DNA of 64,000 nucleotides from NCBI GenBank assembly GCA_905221605.1, contig CAJNDS010002365.1, positions 372,001-436,000 on the forward strand, in the 5' to 3' direction. A program made the translations under genes and the position numbers. Positions 1 through 12,449 of the stretch are shown piece by piece (the first letter of the stretch is position 1; each line of letters starts with the position of its first letter). The DNA comes from Symbiodinium natans (taxonomy: Eukaryota > Sar > Dinophyceae > Suessiales > Symbiodiniaceae). Below the pieces are notes generated by a model that saw only the letters and a program-made list of their open reading frames with translations, had not been told where the DNA came from and did no database searches.

Positions 1-651
1 CTTGTGCTCCCTCAAGTGCTGCCCACGAAGCTGACGCACAAACTCCCGAGACATTCCCCCACGAGGCATCCCCGAGCTCCTGAGTGAAGCGCACGGTGCA
101 CTGCACCTGCGGATGGCAGGCGCTTGAACTCTTTGTGGTTTTGAAAAGGAATCAAAGCTCACCCCAGAGCACCTTAAATCGGTCGCCGTAGAGGACGTCC
201 CCAGTATAACTTTGCTGGACGAACCACATCTCCTCGCAGAAGCCAAGGTTCAAAAATCTTTCAGTTCCCTAGAGAAAACCAGCGAGGACCATTCGTGGCC
301 GGCGTCCCTCGTCTTTCGCACAATCGGGAGCCCCATGCAAGCTTCCAGTGTCCTCGGGGGTGTAGACAAGCCGCCACACAGAGCAGGTACCTCAGTATGA
401 CTCCACACTCAAGTTCGTACTGCTAGCGGAACCTGCCTGCAAGGCTGAGCGAGAAATTAGGTCCTGGCTGATCTGGGAAGGAATGTTCAAGAGCCGCCTG
501 TCACGTGACTCGGCTGTAGCAACTCCCTCGAGCTCCTACGTAAAGATGCTGTACATTGTACATCTCGGTCAACTTCGTTAGGCAATGTGCAGGACGTTGC
601 AGGACGCAAGGAATCCCATTCTGAATTGGCCTCGCGAAATTGGGGATGTCG

Positions 652-960
652 TCAGGAATGGGCGCCATGTAGCAGCACTTCCGGATCTGCAGAGCGCTGC
701 AGGGGCTTGCAGATGAATGGCGTTGCAGGGCAGCATGTGTCTGTCATGATGCTGACTGAAGAAGCTGTCAGCAGGGCCCTAAGCATGTCTAAGCACGATT
801 TTTCAGGATTCCGCTTCAGGGCCTTGGCGGCCGGGACCTCCTGGCAATCCTCCCACAAGGAGGCGTGGAAGTCGTGGCATCCACCAACCTGCGGGTACGG
901 AGCCAAGACGAAAGATTCGTGGTGCTCTTGCACCAGGAGCAGAATTTCAGAACCAGAGGC
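652..960 (-). CDS. Candidate exon of an unrecognised gene
   Basis: A minus-strand frame of about 100 codons stays open and has natural protein composition: charged, with Trp, His and Cys spread evenly, including FHASLWEDCQEVPAAKAL and KSCLDMLRALLTASS. No start codon or splice partner is certain. I do not recognise a family. The opposite strand also has an overlapping frame, but its translation is low-complexity, rich in Ser and Gln, and looks like a shadow. Inference: an internal exon of a minus-strand gene. Confidence 0.4.
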   Translation of the reverse strand, partial: ASGSEILLLVQEHHESFVLAPYPQVGGCHDFHASLWEDCQEVPAAKALKRNPEKSCLDMLRALLTASSVSIMTDTCCPATPFICKPLQRSADPEVLLHGAHS

Positions 961-3900
961 AGCACACATGGTGTTTTCACACGGTCTGATCAGCAGGTTT
1001 CTTCACTCCTCCTTCCCCCCCTCTCTGCAATATTGTTCAGCGCAATCAGCCAACAAGCAAAGTCTAAGGTGAGCACTGAGTCAATACCCGGTCAGTTGAC
1101 ATGTGGCCCCGGTGCAGTCATGCATGTACTTCTCGAAGCTGAAACATGCTGTCAAAACTCAAGGTGTTCTCGTCCGAGACCATATGCATAATCTCGGCTG
1201 GCGGCAACAAATATTCGGAAGACAAGCGGCACACCCCCAACACTGCCCTTCTCAATCCAGCAGTCCCTGAAACCCACGATGCTGCAATCCCGATCCTGAA
1301 TTCCAAAGCCTGCAGGCTGCAAATCCGAAACGAAGCATGATACATATTGAAACAGGGAGCCAGTTTGAACAGCAAAATCACCCAACTGACCCCAAGCCCA
1401 ATGCACCGAAAAAAAGTACCCTGGTTCTCTGGCGCCTATTCAACCCACTGCATTTGTACCTTGAAAACAAAAAAACGAAGGCCTGGCTCAGGAACTGCAG
1501 CAGCGGGCAATGATGAGGCCTTCCAGCCCCAGCAATCAAGGGAAGGATCAAAGGAAGCTTTGGAGGCCCTTTCTGTACATGTCGGCACCCACATCCAAGG
1601 CAGAAGCCCCGGTTGGCAACCCAAGCTGATCCCTGTTCGTTCGCCATAACTAAGGGAATCCTGTTCAGTTCCTTTTCCTCTGCCTAGTTATATGCTGAAA
1701 TTCGACGGGTTCACTTGTCTGACTTCATGCTAGGAAGTGTTCAAGACACCAGGTGTTGACTTGCCCGACTGAAAAAGACATGCAACGTTGATCACTCAGT
1801 CAACCCAATGGGCAATGCTTGATCCTAAGCATGCCAATACAAAGTATGCAGTAGCACGCAACAGCATGATTTGGCTGCTTTCCGAGACGTGGCCTCTGCA
1901 TGGTTTCCCAGATTTTGGCAACAGTTGCCTGCAAGCGGCAAGCGGGTACAAGTAGCAAGATTGCAGGCTACATCAGGCTACACACTTGGCCCGGCCTTGT
2001 CGATTCTGTGAGTCAGCAGCGGCGGCTCCGAGGGAATTCCGAGTTCGGAAGGGATGTGCCTGCCGAGTGTGCTGCAAGCTGCACGTGGCTGTACATGACT
2101 CGAACTCCTGATTGTGGGCCTGCTTGCGGCATGCAAGGAAGACGATCTCCGAATCAAGTTCTTGAACCTCGGTACACACAAATCGCCCTGCAGTCTGAGA
2201 GAATCGCACTCCGTTGTCTCTCCATGAGACAGCGAGGACTCTCAGGGTGCTTCTTCACCGTCAATCTTGCCGTCACCCGCTTCCCCATCTTCCTGTCACG
2301 TGAGTCAAAGGATGTCACAACCAGGCAGCTTGCGCGCGCGTCACACAAGATACCGAAGATACCGAAGATACCGTTCATACCCATCGGGGGTGTGGCATGG
2401 TGTGGCCAGTAACCCTCAAGAAGCGCCAGAGAGACTTGAAGAGCTCGCCTTGGTTCGGCCCAGGGATGTTCAAAGGTCCGTTGCTTCCACTCAGTGCCAT
2501 TCAACAAAAAAATAGGGCCGATTCAGAATGGGCCTCTGCTAGAATCTCCAACGTCTCAGCTTTGTGCACGTTCCAAGTTGTAAACAATGTGAGAAGAGAG
2601 TTCAAGGAGACTAGTTCCGTTGTCTGCCAGCTCTGGCAATCTGAAGGGCACAAATTGGGAAAAGTATGGAAAAGTCGAAAGTTGCCGTGCAGCACAGCTT
2701 CGCTTTCGAACCACAGGGGATGATTCCTGCAAAGGCACGGAACTCGTTGTAGGCCCGAAGGTCTGAACAATTCTGCAGAGTGAGGCTGTGGGAGGCTACT
2801 CAGCAAGATCGCATTGCAGCAGTGAAGCATGAAAGGCCGCGCTGCGAGCCTCCCCCCCGGACGTTCCCGACTGGTCATGGTGAGTGGGGCTGCCTGGAGA
2901 GCTTCCTGGGTGGGCGCAAAGCGCTCGACGGAAGCTGGGAACTTCCTACGAGTGCAATATCACTGCTCCGAGCATCTGCTCGGCAAGTGCTGTAGCTGCA
3001 GAGCAGGCCTAGGCACGGGATGATGGGTCATCAAGCCACCCTTCGACTTGGGAAGCTCACAAAATGCTCGTAATGCCGTGGCCCCGGCACAATATCAGGC
3101 AGAACGAGGGCTCGGCCTAGTCTTCCAAGCTGCACAACTTTCGCGCTTCCACCTCTTCTGTGCCGATCTTGGGTCTCGGCCATTTGGGCGCTCAGCAGGG
3201 GAGGGAGACGCAGTCATGGGCACACACTCCGAGGTCATATCCTCGGCTCAAGGTGTCAAAGGCCAAGAGCCCTGCCCCAAGTCTCGCTACCAAGACGATG
3301 GAGCACACACGGTCACGCTAGGCTTCGATTGCGCTGGGCACATCTCTTCAAGGCCTCTCTGATTGCCGTCCCGGGGTCTGTCATCATCGTCGTACTGCGC
3401 CGACATTCCGGCGTGGGCTCAGACGGGACGGTGCTGCAGTCCGACAAGGTCTCAGGGAAATTCAGGGAACTCGCGAGACTCAAAAGGTCGGCCTCCACAT
3501 GCCTCCACATGCCTCCACCCCGCATCTAAATCTACGCTCTGAAACCTGGGAGACTCCGGCCTGCTTCCACTGCCCGGCAAGAAACTCCTGAGGTCAGGAT
3601 GCCCGTAGGATTTTCTGCTACAAAGAATCTACAAAGCCACCCCGCTGTCCGGAAGGCAGCGGGAATCGCGCTTCGGAGAAAGGATCACCTCGTCCTCGCG
3701 TGAGTACTGACCCGGCCAAAATTTCGACAACACTTGCTTGCTCTTGGCAGGTGTCCTGGGGAACACTGGAACTGCTGGGTGTCCGCGGCAGCTGCACCTG
3801 TACCTGTCCGCAGACTTTGGCAGTCAAAGCCACATGAAAGCATTTGGTGTCCGCCACGGCCTTGGTTCTTGATTTCTTTTGCCAAATGCAAAGCTGCGAA

Positions 3901-4594
3901 TGGTTCATTTTGGGCCCGTTTCGGCTTCTTGGCAACAGTTCGAGCCCAATGTTGAGCCGGCGCTGGCCCATCTTGCACTTTTTACGTACCTGTAGTTCAG
4001 CTGCATGCATGGTCGCCACCTCAATGGATGATCACAGTGGGATCTAGCGAATCTAGCGGCAAACTACAAAAGAGCAAGAGCTGCACCTCATCCTCCACAG
4101 ATTTGGCTGCTGCGAAGCAGCCGAGGCAGGCAGGCCTCAGTCATCAAACACAGATAAGTGCAGGAATGGGTTACTTTGAAACCGGTGAGCGAAAGTGCCG
4201 CTTATGTGCTCACGACTCGAAACACTACTAGTTGGGGAGCACTTCAACAGATCTTCGTTCTAATATCCTCCGGTTGCTGCCTCAATGCACCGGCCCCGAC
4301 ATGGATGGCACAGAAGGGCGTTGAACTGGCCATGAGTCGCTACTAGTTCAGTATATACACCACATGTTGGGCGGTGATGTCGAATCTCGCCTTGCCATTG
4401 GTCAAGACTTACAAAAATGATTAGCCATTCGTGGCGCTAGCACGCGTGAGGTCGTGGAATCGGGACTGCAAGCACAGGCTCGGCCTCTCAACAACACGAC
4501 ACAAAACAACCACGCGGCATTGGCCACTTGCGTTCAGGTTGTTCACCGACGCATGAGCTCATTGAAATCACGAAAAAACATGAAAAACAAAACG

Positions 4595-4615
4595 ACACAC
4601 ACACACACACACACA
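4595..4615. repeat. (CA)n microsatellite
   Basis: About ten perfect AC dinucleotides. An alternating purine-pyrimidine, CACGTG-rich stretch of roughly 80 bases follows. Both have Z-DNA-prone composition. Confidence 0.9.
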
Positions 4616-5141
4616 ATGCGAGCTCATGGTGATACGACCTGTGCACGCGCGTGCTCTCGGACACGACTGCACACGCACATGGTGCACGTGCATGCGGGTC
4701 TGGGTGTGCACCCAGTTGACTTCAAAAGATTCAGCAGTACATAGCAACAACGACAGCAGCGGCTGAGCTCGGCGCTTCAGCTGCATGACGCCGTAGCAGC
4801 AAAGGTAACGGGGAAGAGTCTTGGAATAGGAGGTCTACTCTTTCTCAGATCTACCCAGTATGCCCGGCTCGGGCGTATGCAATCTGAGGGAAACTAGCAT
4901 TGTCACTGTGTGCGACTGTCATTCTGCCCGAAATTTCGTAGGCCAATGCTTGAGCTGCGAGCAACGAAGGTACTTGCTCCATGCACACTCCATGTACAAG
5001 CCTCAAGTATTAATTTAAAGGACAAGCTGGGGCAGCCACGGAGTCAAGAAGCTGTCGCGATCTAATCACAGCAGCCCTGTCACGGTCCAAGGCTGCAACC
5101 TGTCTCAACATTCCGCCACTCCCCGTCGTCGTTAATGTCCG

Positions 5142-5870
5142 TCATGGTGATCTGTAGGCTTTGGGAAAGACGGCAACAAGACAAATCAAATCGAACACCA
5201 TGAACACGTCCGAGGAAGCGAGGAACGAGCCTGCGAAACCGGGAAGTTCATGACGTCCTTGGATTGCCGAATCTGACTTCGATGGCAGCCCTAGAGAACT
5301 TGGTGCCGATCCCAGCTCAACCCATTCAACGCTGGCAATGGCAAGCCATCCCCGACTGCGAATGGCCAATCTGTTAGCCAACCCTGCAAATGTGAAAACC
5401 GTGACTCCGCTTTGTGTCAGCATGATCAACCCCACAATAACTTCAAAGGCCATGAACTTCTCAGGATTCCCCGCACGCATGCGAACTGATTCCAGAACTA
5501 GCACGGCATTCGGAAGCATGCACAGCAGGATTACTCGAGCAACCAGCAAAGCTGAAAATGCGCCAGCTCTCGAGAGACATACCATGCAAAAGTGCCCCGT
5601 TGATAAGGTAAGGATCTGCCGCAGCGGCCGTGTCAGTCAAGAATGTGCTCATCAGAGTGTTGATGTCATTCTTTGCCATGCGCTTCGTGGTGACCATGAT
5701 CTTCAAGCACACACGCAGATTCCATGCCATCCAGGCTTCCCAGCACGAGCCACAACATGTCATCACATCTCCTGGCCTGGAACGTCGCCAACTTCTCCGT
5801 GTTGAGCCGGCGAGCCGCCGCATCCCCCGCATTTGCATGAAAAGTCATGGAGACCTTGTTCACCTCCTGG
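5142..5870 (-). CDS. Unrecognised multi-pass membrane protein, two or more exons
   Basis: The upstream exon (about 5,870-5,600) begins around VSMTFHANAGDAAARRLN and continues through DDMLWLVL into NLRVCLKIMVTTKRMAKND and FLTDTAAAADPYLING. The reading frame shifts by one base near 5,738-5,741 in the middle of this otherwise continuous protein. Removing one G restores a single frame, so this is either a sequencing error or a real lesion. After an acceptor at 5,551 (TTTTCAG) a second exon encodes hydrophobic segments: ARVILLCMLPNAVLVL, then FEVIVGLIMLTQSGVTVFTF. A frame continues to a stop at 5,142, but its last 60 residues may be intron. I see two or three membrane helices and recognise no family. 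It reads the same way as the other minus-strand genes. Confidence 0.6.
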
Positions 5871-7299
5871 CATCGTTCCTAGATTCTGGGAACCGGGGCC
5901 AGCTTCCGTGAGGCTTGTAGACACCAAGATTTTGCAAGGCAGCACCATCGCTAACCTATACTGTCGGTAATCCCGGTAGTCGGTAATCTGTACTGTGCGG
6001 TCTGGCTGTGGTCTGTCAAATCTGAACCCAGAAAACGAAAGCAGCCTGGCATTTTGAGGAGTTGCGGCTTGTCTGTTCGCGTATTCGGTTCTCGTTTTCG
6101 GGGCTTCATGCTCGAGGTCTCCTGAATCCTGCGTGGAGCACTTCCCTGAAGTTTTCTGCTTGCAAAAAACCAACATGACAAACAGCACCCGAAAGAAGCA
6201 TCAAAACTAAAAAGCAAACGGAGTGCAATCACAAACATGCAAACCCACTCAGCAGCAAAAAAGTTACCCACTCCGAACATCCCCACCCAAAGCAAAGCTA
6301 TTGACAGGTCTGCAGGGATCGGGATTGGGGATTCCAGGGATAGTCCGTAGCATATGACAAGTGGGGATATGCAGAGAGCAGTCCAGGATCATCTGCGGGA
6401 TTACTTTCGGGAGGGACTCTATGCGGGATGGGCACTGGAAAATATGAAAAAATGCCCGGAGAAACGAGCGAGGAGTAACACGGAGGGTGAGGAAAACACA
6501 CACATACACAACCCACGGAACGACTGCAGAGTGCATGATGGAAACAAAAGAACTCAGCGAGCTTGTCCTGGGAACTCGCTAGGGAAAAAATCGCGTGCCT
6601 GAAACGGAATGTCGAGCAGGTCTGCCAAAGCAAGCCTTTCGGCAGATCAAGATTGAAACTTGAACTTGCTTTCTGTAGGAGCACCACTCCCACTCGAATA
6701 CAAAACGCTGCCTGCTGTCGTGAAGAGTCACATTCTTCCACTCCTCCCAGCAAGCCTCTGAGACTGCAAGGTTCAAACGAAAGTGCTGCAAGTTTTCTGC
6801 AGACATGTGACCCATCACCAGCCAAGGAGACTTCTAGAGACTTTCTGACAGACCCTCTTTCGCCGGCGACCAGCCTCGTTGCACGTGACCATCAGCTGCC
6901 ACACGCCCACAACACTGGCTTCCTGGAAGCGCTCGGGACGCACACCTCGAAACACGGGGCTGACACAAAAGCGAGACAAAAAGTGGAGGGAGGAAGGGAT
7001 CTGGTATTGACTTCTTTGCAATGAGAAGATCACGAGTTGGACTTGTGCCAGAGGGGACCCTTCCGAATTGATTTTTGAAAGGCTTGCAGTCCTGTAAAGA
7101 GAGGCAGAGGTCTGAGCTCTGCTCGTATGGCTTCCCGAGAAGGCCCCGAGGGCTATCAGACTGTGCGACTTGCCAGATCCGGACTCTTCTTGAGCTGAGG
7201 AGCACTGGCCATGCGCTACCTCTGCACCCGGTCCGCAGCTACTAGCGCCTAGGCTGAATGGCCGATGCTGTTGTTTCTGACGGTCGCTCTGCCAATCTG

Positions 7300-8908
7300 T
7301 GCCTACTCCAAGCACATGCCCAGGAAATGCCAGGAACAGTCGGCAATGAAGTGATCGTAGAGCTGGCCATTCTCGAAGCACTGATAGATAGGTGAAAACT
7401 CCAAGGCATCCTTACTGGGACTTCAATGATGCCCCCCCCTCCCCAAAAGCTGAGACGGTAAGACAAGCAAAAGAGATCTCAAAAGTTTACACAAAACCTT
7501 GATGCCAGGAGGCCAAGTTCATCCGCTCCATTGTGTCCTCAATGAACTGTTGGATCTGGCCCGGCGCCAGGGTGGTGGTCGTGGCCCCCTGAGTCGTGGG
7601 AGCGCGTGGGCAAATGTCGAAGAGTCTAAGAGAATCAAGAGTTAGACGATGAGATACACTGATCCACTTTGCAATGGGGCGGATGCCCTTCTCCAGACCA
7701 GGATGCCAGCGATGCCCGGGTCACCTCAGGAAGTCAGATCTTCGGCATCTTCTTAAGCTTTCCAAAGGCTGATGAAGCTCCAACCCAACGCAAGGCTGCA
7801 CTGTCACTTTCTTCTAGATTTCGGAAGACATCACTCTATGTCTCTATGTTTCTCCGCACTGGGCATTCCCAGAACCGTCTGCCCGAACAGCGGGAGCTCA
7901 GCGAGAACTCAGCGGGCCCGAAAGGCATCTGAAGGCTGAGTCCAATGCTCACCTGTCCGCTTCCGGGCTGCTCGGTCCAGGTATGGTTCTTGACGCTCAG
8001 GATCTGAAGCGTCGACCCGGCCTGGGAACTTCACAACACTTCAAACACCTCAAGATCATCCTCAAAGAAAGCCCGCCGTCCCCGTATCCCAGGCCTGGCC
8101 GGCAACGAGTTCGGCTCCATTCTTTACGAAGATGATGGCATCTTGTGTAGTGTGGGCAAAGGTGTCCTCAGAATCTCAGATGGGCCCAGGCAGAGCCTCA
8201 AAGTTCAACCTGTCCTTCTCCTAGGCAAGTAAGGCCGAAGCATTACTGCAGAGGCGGAGGTGGATGTGTGGTACAGAGATCCAGTGCGTCACAAAGTACG
8301 TGGCAGGATTCCTGTTCAACGGCTGCAGAAGAAGCATAGCTGTCGAATGTTGCTTCTCAAGATTGTGCTGGCACATGACCCGCGTTCCATTGAGCTCGGG
8401 CGCTGCACGCGGATGGTCACTCTGCCATCCTCACTCACCTCCACGACATGATGTTTTGGCCCTAACGCACTTAACACATTCGGCACCATGCTGCACCCCA
8501 GGGCATCCCGTGGCCCGACCACCAAGTTGCCGCCGTTGAAGTGCGGCTCGGTGAAGTTTGGGTACGCAATGTTCATGTCGCGGTACACGGCACAGCCTGC
8601 CCCAGCTGCAACGAGCAAGCACTCCATGTCCCTCAGGATCAGAGCTGCACAGGAGAAGAGTGTGGGCAATGGCCTTCAAGGTTGTCATGCGGGTTCCAAG
8701 CCGTCTGGGATTTCTGCGGAGCCTTGCGCGTGTGCTGATTGGGCATGCGATTTTTCAGCTGTCACAACGTGTACTTGGATTGCTCCTGCGCGACAAGAGA
8801 TTTCCGAGGTCAGGGCCCACCATGCCAAATGGACAGGATTCTCGGGTGTGGACGGGGTCAGGTTTCCCAGTTCAATCTCCAGGTCATACCTGATTGCCGG
8901 GAGGAGCT
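7300..8908 (-). CDS. Unrecognised multi-exon gene
   Basis: Five protein-like segments lie in order on the minus strand. Exon 1 (8,908 to about 8,795) contains RYDLEIELGNLTPSTPENP and HLAWWALTSE. Exon 2 (8,644-8,409) is long and convincing, with AGAGCAVYRDMNIAYPNF, FNGGNLVVGPRDALG and VEVSEDGRVTIRV; it ends at CGC before GTGCAG. Exon 3 (8,166 to about 8,080) contains AIIFVKNGAELVAGQAWDTG. Exon 4 (about 7,590-7,498) contains LAPGQIQQFIEDTMERMN and ends at a GT donor. A last segment (about 7,420-7,307) reads DALEFSPIYQCFENGQLY and then a stop, but its phase does not fit exon 4 cleanly. The beta-rich, Gly/Asn-rich exon 2 suggests an extracellular or structural domain; I do not recognise it. Confidence 0.55.
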
Positions 8909-8989
8909 CTGCATGTGCCGTGTCTAGCGTACAACTTCTTGCAAAACGAGACACATGACATGACAAGCGACAAGCGCCGTGATGAGTAG

Positions 8990-10900
8990 GAATGTTGGGC
9001 AACCGGCTGACTAATGATTGCCAAGCAGCTGTTCAGGGCCTGCAGAGACGCGGTCACCTGAATTGGAAGCTCACTGTTGCGAGGCTCCCAGCAAGCTCAA
9101 GTTATGACCTTTAATGCTGCAAGCTCGCTGCACTTGTACTCAGAGTTCAGCTCGCAACCACTGACCTTCGGAACAATACCAATTCTTGCATTTGGTGCAG
9201 ATTCTGACCCATAACGCAATCAAAACCACCCACCTTGGCATCCCAGCGATCGCATCGGCCCCAGATATGTTTCTCCTAGGGCAGACGAACTTACTTACTC
9301 TTTGCGAGAGAGGGGGGCGGGACTGTTGTTGTTGCTGTTGTTGTAGCATAGTGGATACTCAAAATCTTGCATGAACCCCTACATGACAAGTATGCTATTG
9401 TCTATCGCCTATTGTCAGGAATCCAGCTCTCGCACCCCTCTAGAGTGTGAGTGAAGCGCCTTTAGAAGGGATTACCTCCATAAGAAAAGTGATGCAAGGC
9501 TTCGTCCATCAACAGTGGCAATAGAGGTAATAATAACAATCAAAGGTAGAAAGTGGTTCGTCACTAGGTGTGAACAACAAGCTGGAAAAGGTGACTCCTT
9601 CGAGAACTGGCCCATGTAGCATTCGGTGCTATTGTTCTAGGCGGAGCTATCGCCCAAGCAACAGTGCAGTAATAGTGATGACAGCAATATTCTTAACCAT
9701 GAACTAGAACAGCTTACAGAAATAGTGGGGGTGTTCGCTTCGGCCTCCGGCCGACATGGGCGCAGCCAGCCATCAACAGAAACACTCGCACATGGCTTGG
9801 CATTGGTAAATCCTTCTTTCCTTCCTTCAAACCCTTCCATGAGAAAACTCATAGTGGGAAGCGCTCCTTCGCTTCTTCCTTCCTGGAACAGGAACCCCAT
9901 GAAAACCAAAGCCAAGCGAGCCAAAACAAACGAAAAAGACGAAAAGTCAAGCAAGGTTTGCTTCTAGAACGTCAGGCGAATCTGACACTTCAGTTGCGCA
10001 GTGCACAGAGGTATCACAAGACATCATCAAGAGTTTCGTGCTTGATCTTGCTCATGGAATTCCACAATTCCCCGTTCGACTCCAACCGTGTACCAACTAC
10101 AGGCCAAGCTCTGATAGAAGACCATGAGTCAAGCATGCCGAGCAAGCAGTCAAGCAGCCACTCAAACACAAGAAGCACAGCAGGGATGCAAGTGAAGCCA
10201 TGGTTTCAGGAAGCTGCCGGTGCCACAAGCTGCAGCCAATGGCAGCCAAGCATCCCGCGCCGCGATGTCCCAGAGTCTTCGGCTGCCACGCATTCGCTCT
10301 CCATTCGAACCTTTCCACAGTGATGTGTAGCGATTCTGCTCTCAGTGAGCTCAGTGCCCGTGACATTCTCTGACACATTCCAGACGCCCAACCTTCCACC
10401 GAATGGGCAGAAGCACCTGCAAAGAGGCAGAACGTCAGCACCTTGGTCCCACAGACGCCAACTGCCTGCTCTCCGTCCCATGTCCGTGAGATTGCCCAAA
10501 AAAGCAGTCCGCAAAAACTGAGACTAGCGCCGCAAGTCTCGCCATGTTTCACACTGTGGGGCTGCAATGGGTTATGTACAAAGATGCCTCAACTGCGCCT
10601 TTTATGTAACTCCCTCCACATGTCTGAACTCTTGGAGGAACTAAACTCTGAGCCTGCACCGGCAGATGCAGCGAAAGCTCGACATGCTCGACCAAGGCCC
10701 CAGTACAAGACAGCACAACGAAGAGTGGGTGCTGAAGCCAGTGCAACTTCCTATCTAACGACATCGTTGACATCATGTAGCCTCATGGCCTCAGTCCAGG
10801 CCAACAACGCAAAAGCAGAGCAGCGGCGCACCGCTTCGCAGCGTCCCTTAAGTGGACGTTGGCGCTGCATGCTCTGTCGAGCCGACCTCAGCCAGTGCTG
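8990..10900. other. No supportable gene
   Basis: A short CAA/CTG-type run near 9,325-9,345 would give poly-Gln on the minus strand. A frame starting MPRWVVLIALWV near 9,220 could be a start with a hydrophobic leader for the gene below, but nothing connects the two. The remainder holds only overlapping short frames. Confidence 0.3.
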
Positions 10901-10967
10901 CAGGACTTCCTGTCTCGGCCTCGCCTTTGTTATGCGCTTCTTTGCTTCTTTACTGCAGCTGCCTTCT

Positions 10968-12440
10968 TTACAAGCTCCTAAAGCCATCTTCACATTCAAG
11001 CATGCGCAACCAATCCATAAAGGCCTCCCAGTCGAAGCCGCTCCAGCTGGTTCTCCAGTCCTCTCGATGGAACTCATTGAGCTTACATGGCCTCTCTCCA
11101 TGCCGCTTCCAACAGCGCCGCACCTTTCATCACATTTCGAGAGCCACAGCAAAAGGGGCCCGCCAAGCAAAAGCAGTCCCCTTAGACGTTGATGGCGGAT
11201 GCACTCGGCTGAGCAGGTGACATCAGGTGACATCAGGCGCGTCCGGGTCAAGGCATCCAGCTTGCGATGATCCCCGGTCCTGTTCACGAATCTTGGAGCC
11301 AGACTGCGAGGCCTCGGAAGCTAAGAGAGACATCCATCTGAAACCCTGCAGCGGGGATGCTTCTGAGCACGGAGCACTCTGTACGTCAATCGGTGGCGTT
11401 GCACCTTATGGAAATTTATGTCAGGCACATCTGGCACCGATTGTCAGAAGCAGACATCAACACAGAAGCCATTCAGAACGTCAGATGAGAACCACGCCAA
11501 TTCTCACAATTCGGACCTGAGATTGCAGCCCGCCCACTCGCTGGTGAGATCACTGGTGAGAGAAGCTGTCACCGACGAGCTGAATCAGTGCAGAAGACCA
11601 TCCAACCACTGGTGTCAAAGAACCTTAAGAATTCACCCTTCTATATTATTGTGGTAACCCGGGGGAATTGAACTTCTCTTTCTTGCTGTTGCCAGGCTGC
11701 GCGGTAGGCACCCTCATCGCGGAAGGCGAGGCACGGAGTAAGGCGACGGCCCTGGCAGGCGGGGGGGGGGTTGTCACATCAGAGCCTCAGCACATCGCCT
11801 TCAGAGCGCTTTTGTTGACACACTGCCACGACTCACTTCACTTCAACTTCAGCTTTAACATAGCTCTCCAATCTTCAACTTCCATGCCAACCTCAGCCCA
11901 GTCCAAGTCGGAGACAAAACCCGTGGTCTCCCACGGTCCCATCTCGGTTTGGTCTGCAGGGCCGTGAAGCATTTGTGGGCATTCCGAAGGCTCACAGAAA
12001 AAGCTTCAAATCTGCTCTGAATCTACTCTGCAGGCCCCTGTCCAACTGCATTTGTTGGCTTTGGCCTGGTTCCGGTCGGCCACGGAGAGGCGGGAAGAAC
12101 CTTCACATGCTTGAGGAAATTCAAAGACGCTCTCACACTGCATCAGTACTTTTCTGCTCTGGAAATGCCTTCCATGAAGCGAGGTGGTTCAATGCGTTTG
12201 GGTGCTTGCGCCCCTTTAGCTTAAGGAGAGAGCAGGTCCCGTCAGGCCCTAGGCTAGCGCAGCTCTCTGGCACTGTGCTGGCAACAGGTCCTGCCTCCCA
12301 CCTGCCGTCCCCTGAGGCGAGACTGCAGATGAAGTCATATGCAATCTTTCATGCACAGGGACAAAATCTGTAAAGGGCAGGCACGCTGTTCCGTCTATGG
12401 GGTTTGGCTGAATGAGGTCAAGGCCGACGTCGAACCACCG
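10968..12440 (-). CDS. Possible multi-exon gene, fragments only
   Basis: Three minus-strand segments look coding. They are 12,440 to about 12,335 (WFDVGLDLIQPNPIDG), 11,945 to about 11,862 (EMGPWETTGFVSDLDW then VGMEVEDWRAM) and 11,075-10,968 (REDWRTSWSGFDWEAFM, ending in a stop). All share an unusual acidic and Trp-rich composition, so they may belong to one protein. Another possible exon near 11,370-11,300 contains MSLLASEASQSGSK. Splice phases were not resolved. Plus-strand frames of up to 249 codons overlap here but have low-complexity translations. Function unknown. Confidence 0.35.
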
Positions 12441-12449
12441 CCTGCACAT

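Larger units (their letters stand above)
1..5100. other. Gene-poor stretch with scattered candidate minus-strand exons
   Basis: Apart from the exon at 652-960, nothing here can be assembled into a gene. Two short minus-strand frames read like protein and may be exons: about 3,620-3,755 (contains EILAGSVLTRGRGDPF) and about 3,340-3,430 (contains QYDDDDRPRDGNQRGLEE). A third, near 2,515-2,600, contains NVHKAETLEILAEAHS. They do not connect in phase by eye. A short ATACCGAAG-type tandem duplication sits at 2,348-2,372. The rest shows only short overlapping frames on both strands. Confidence 0.4.

Noticed and set aside
10443-11192. Plus-strand frame of 249 codons
   Set aside because: The translation is Ser/Ala/Pro/Arg-rich without domain-like blocks, and minus-strand segments opposite it look more like protein.
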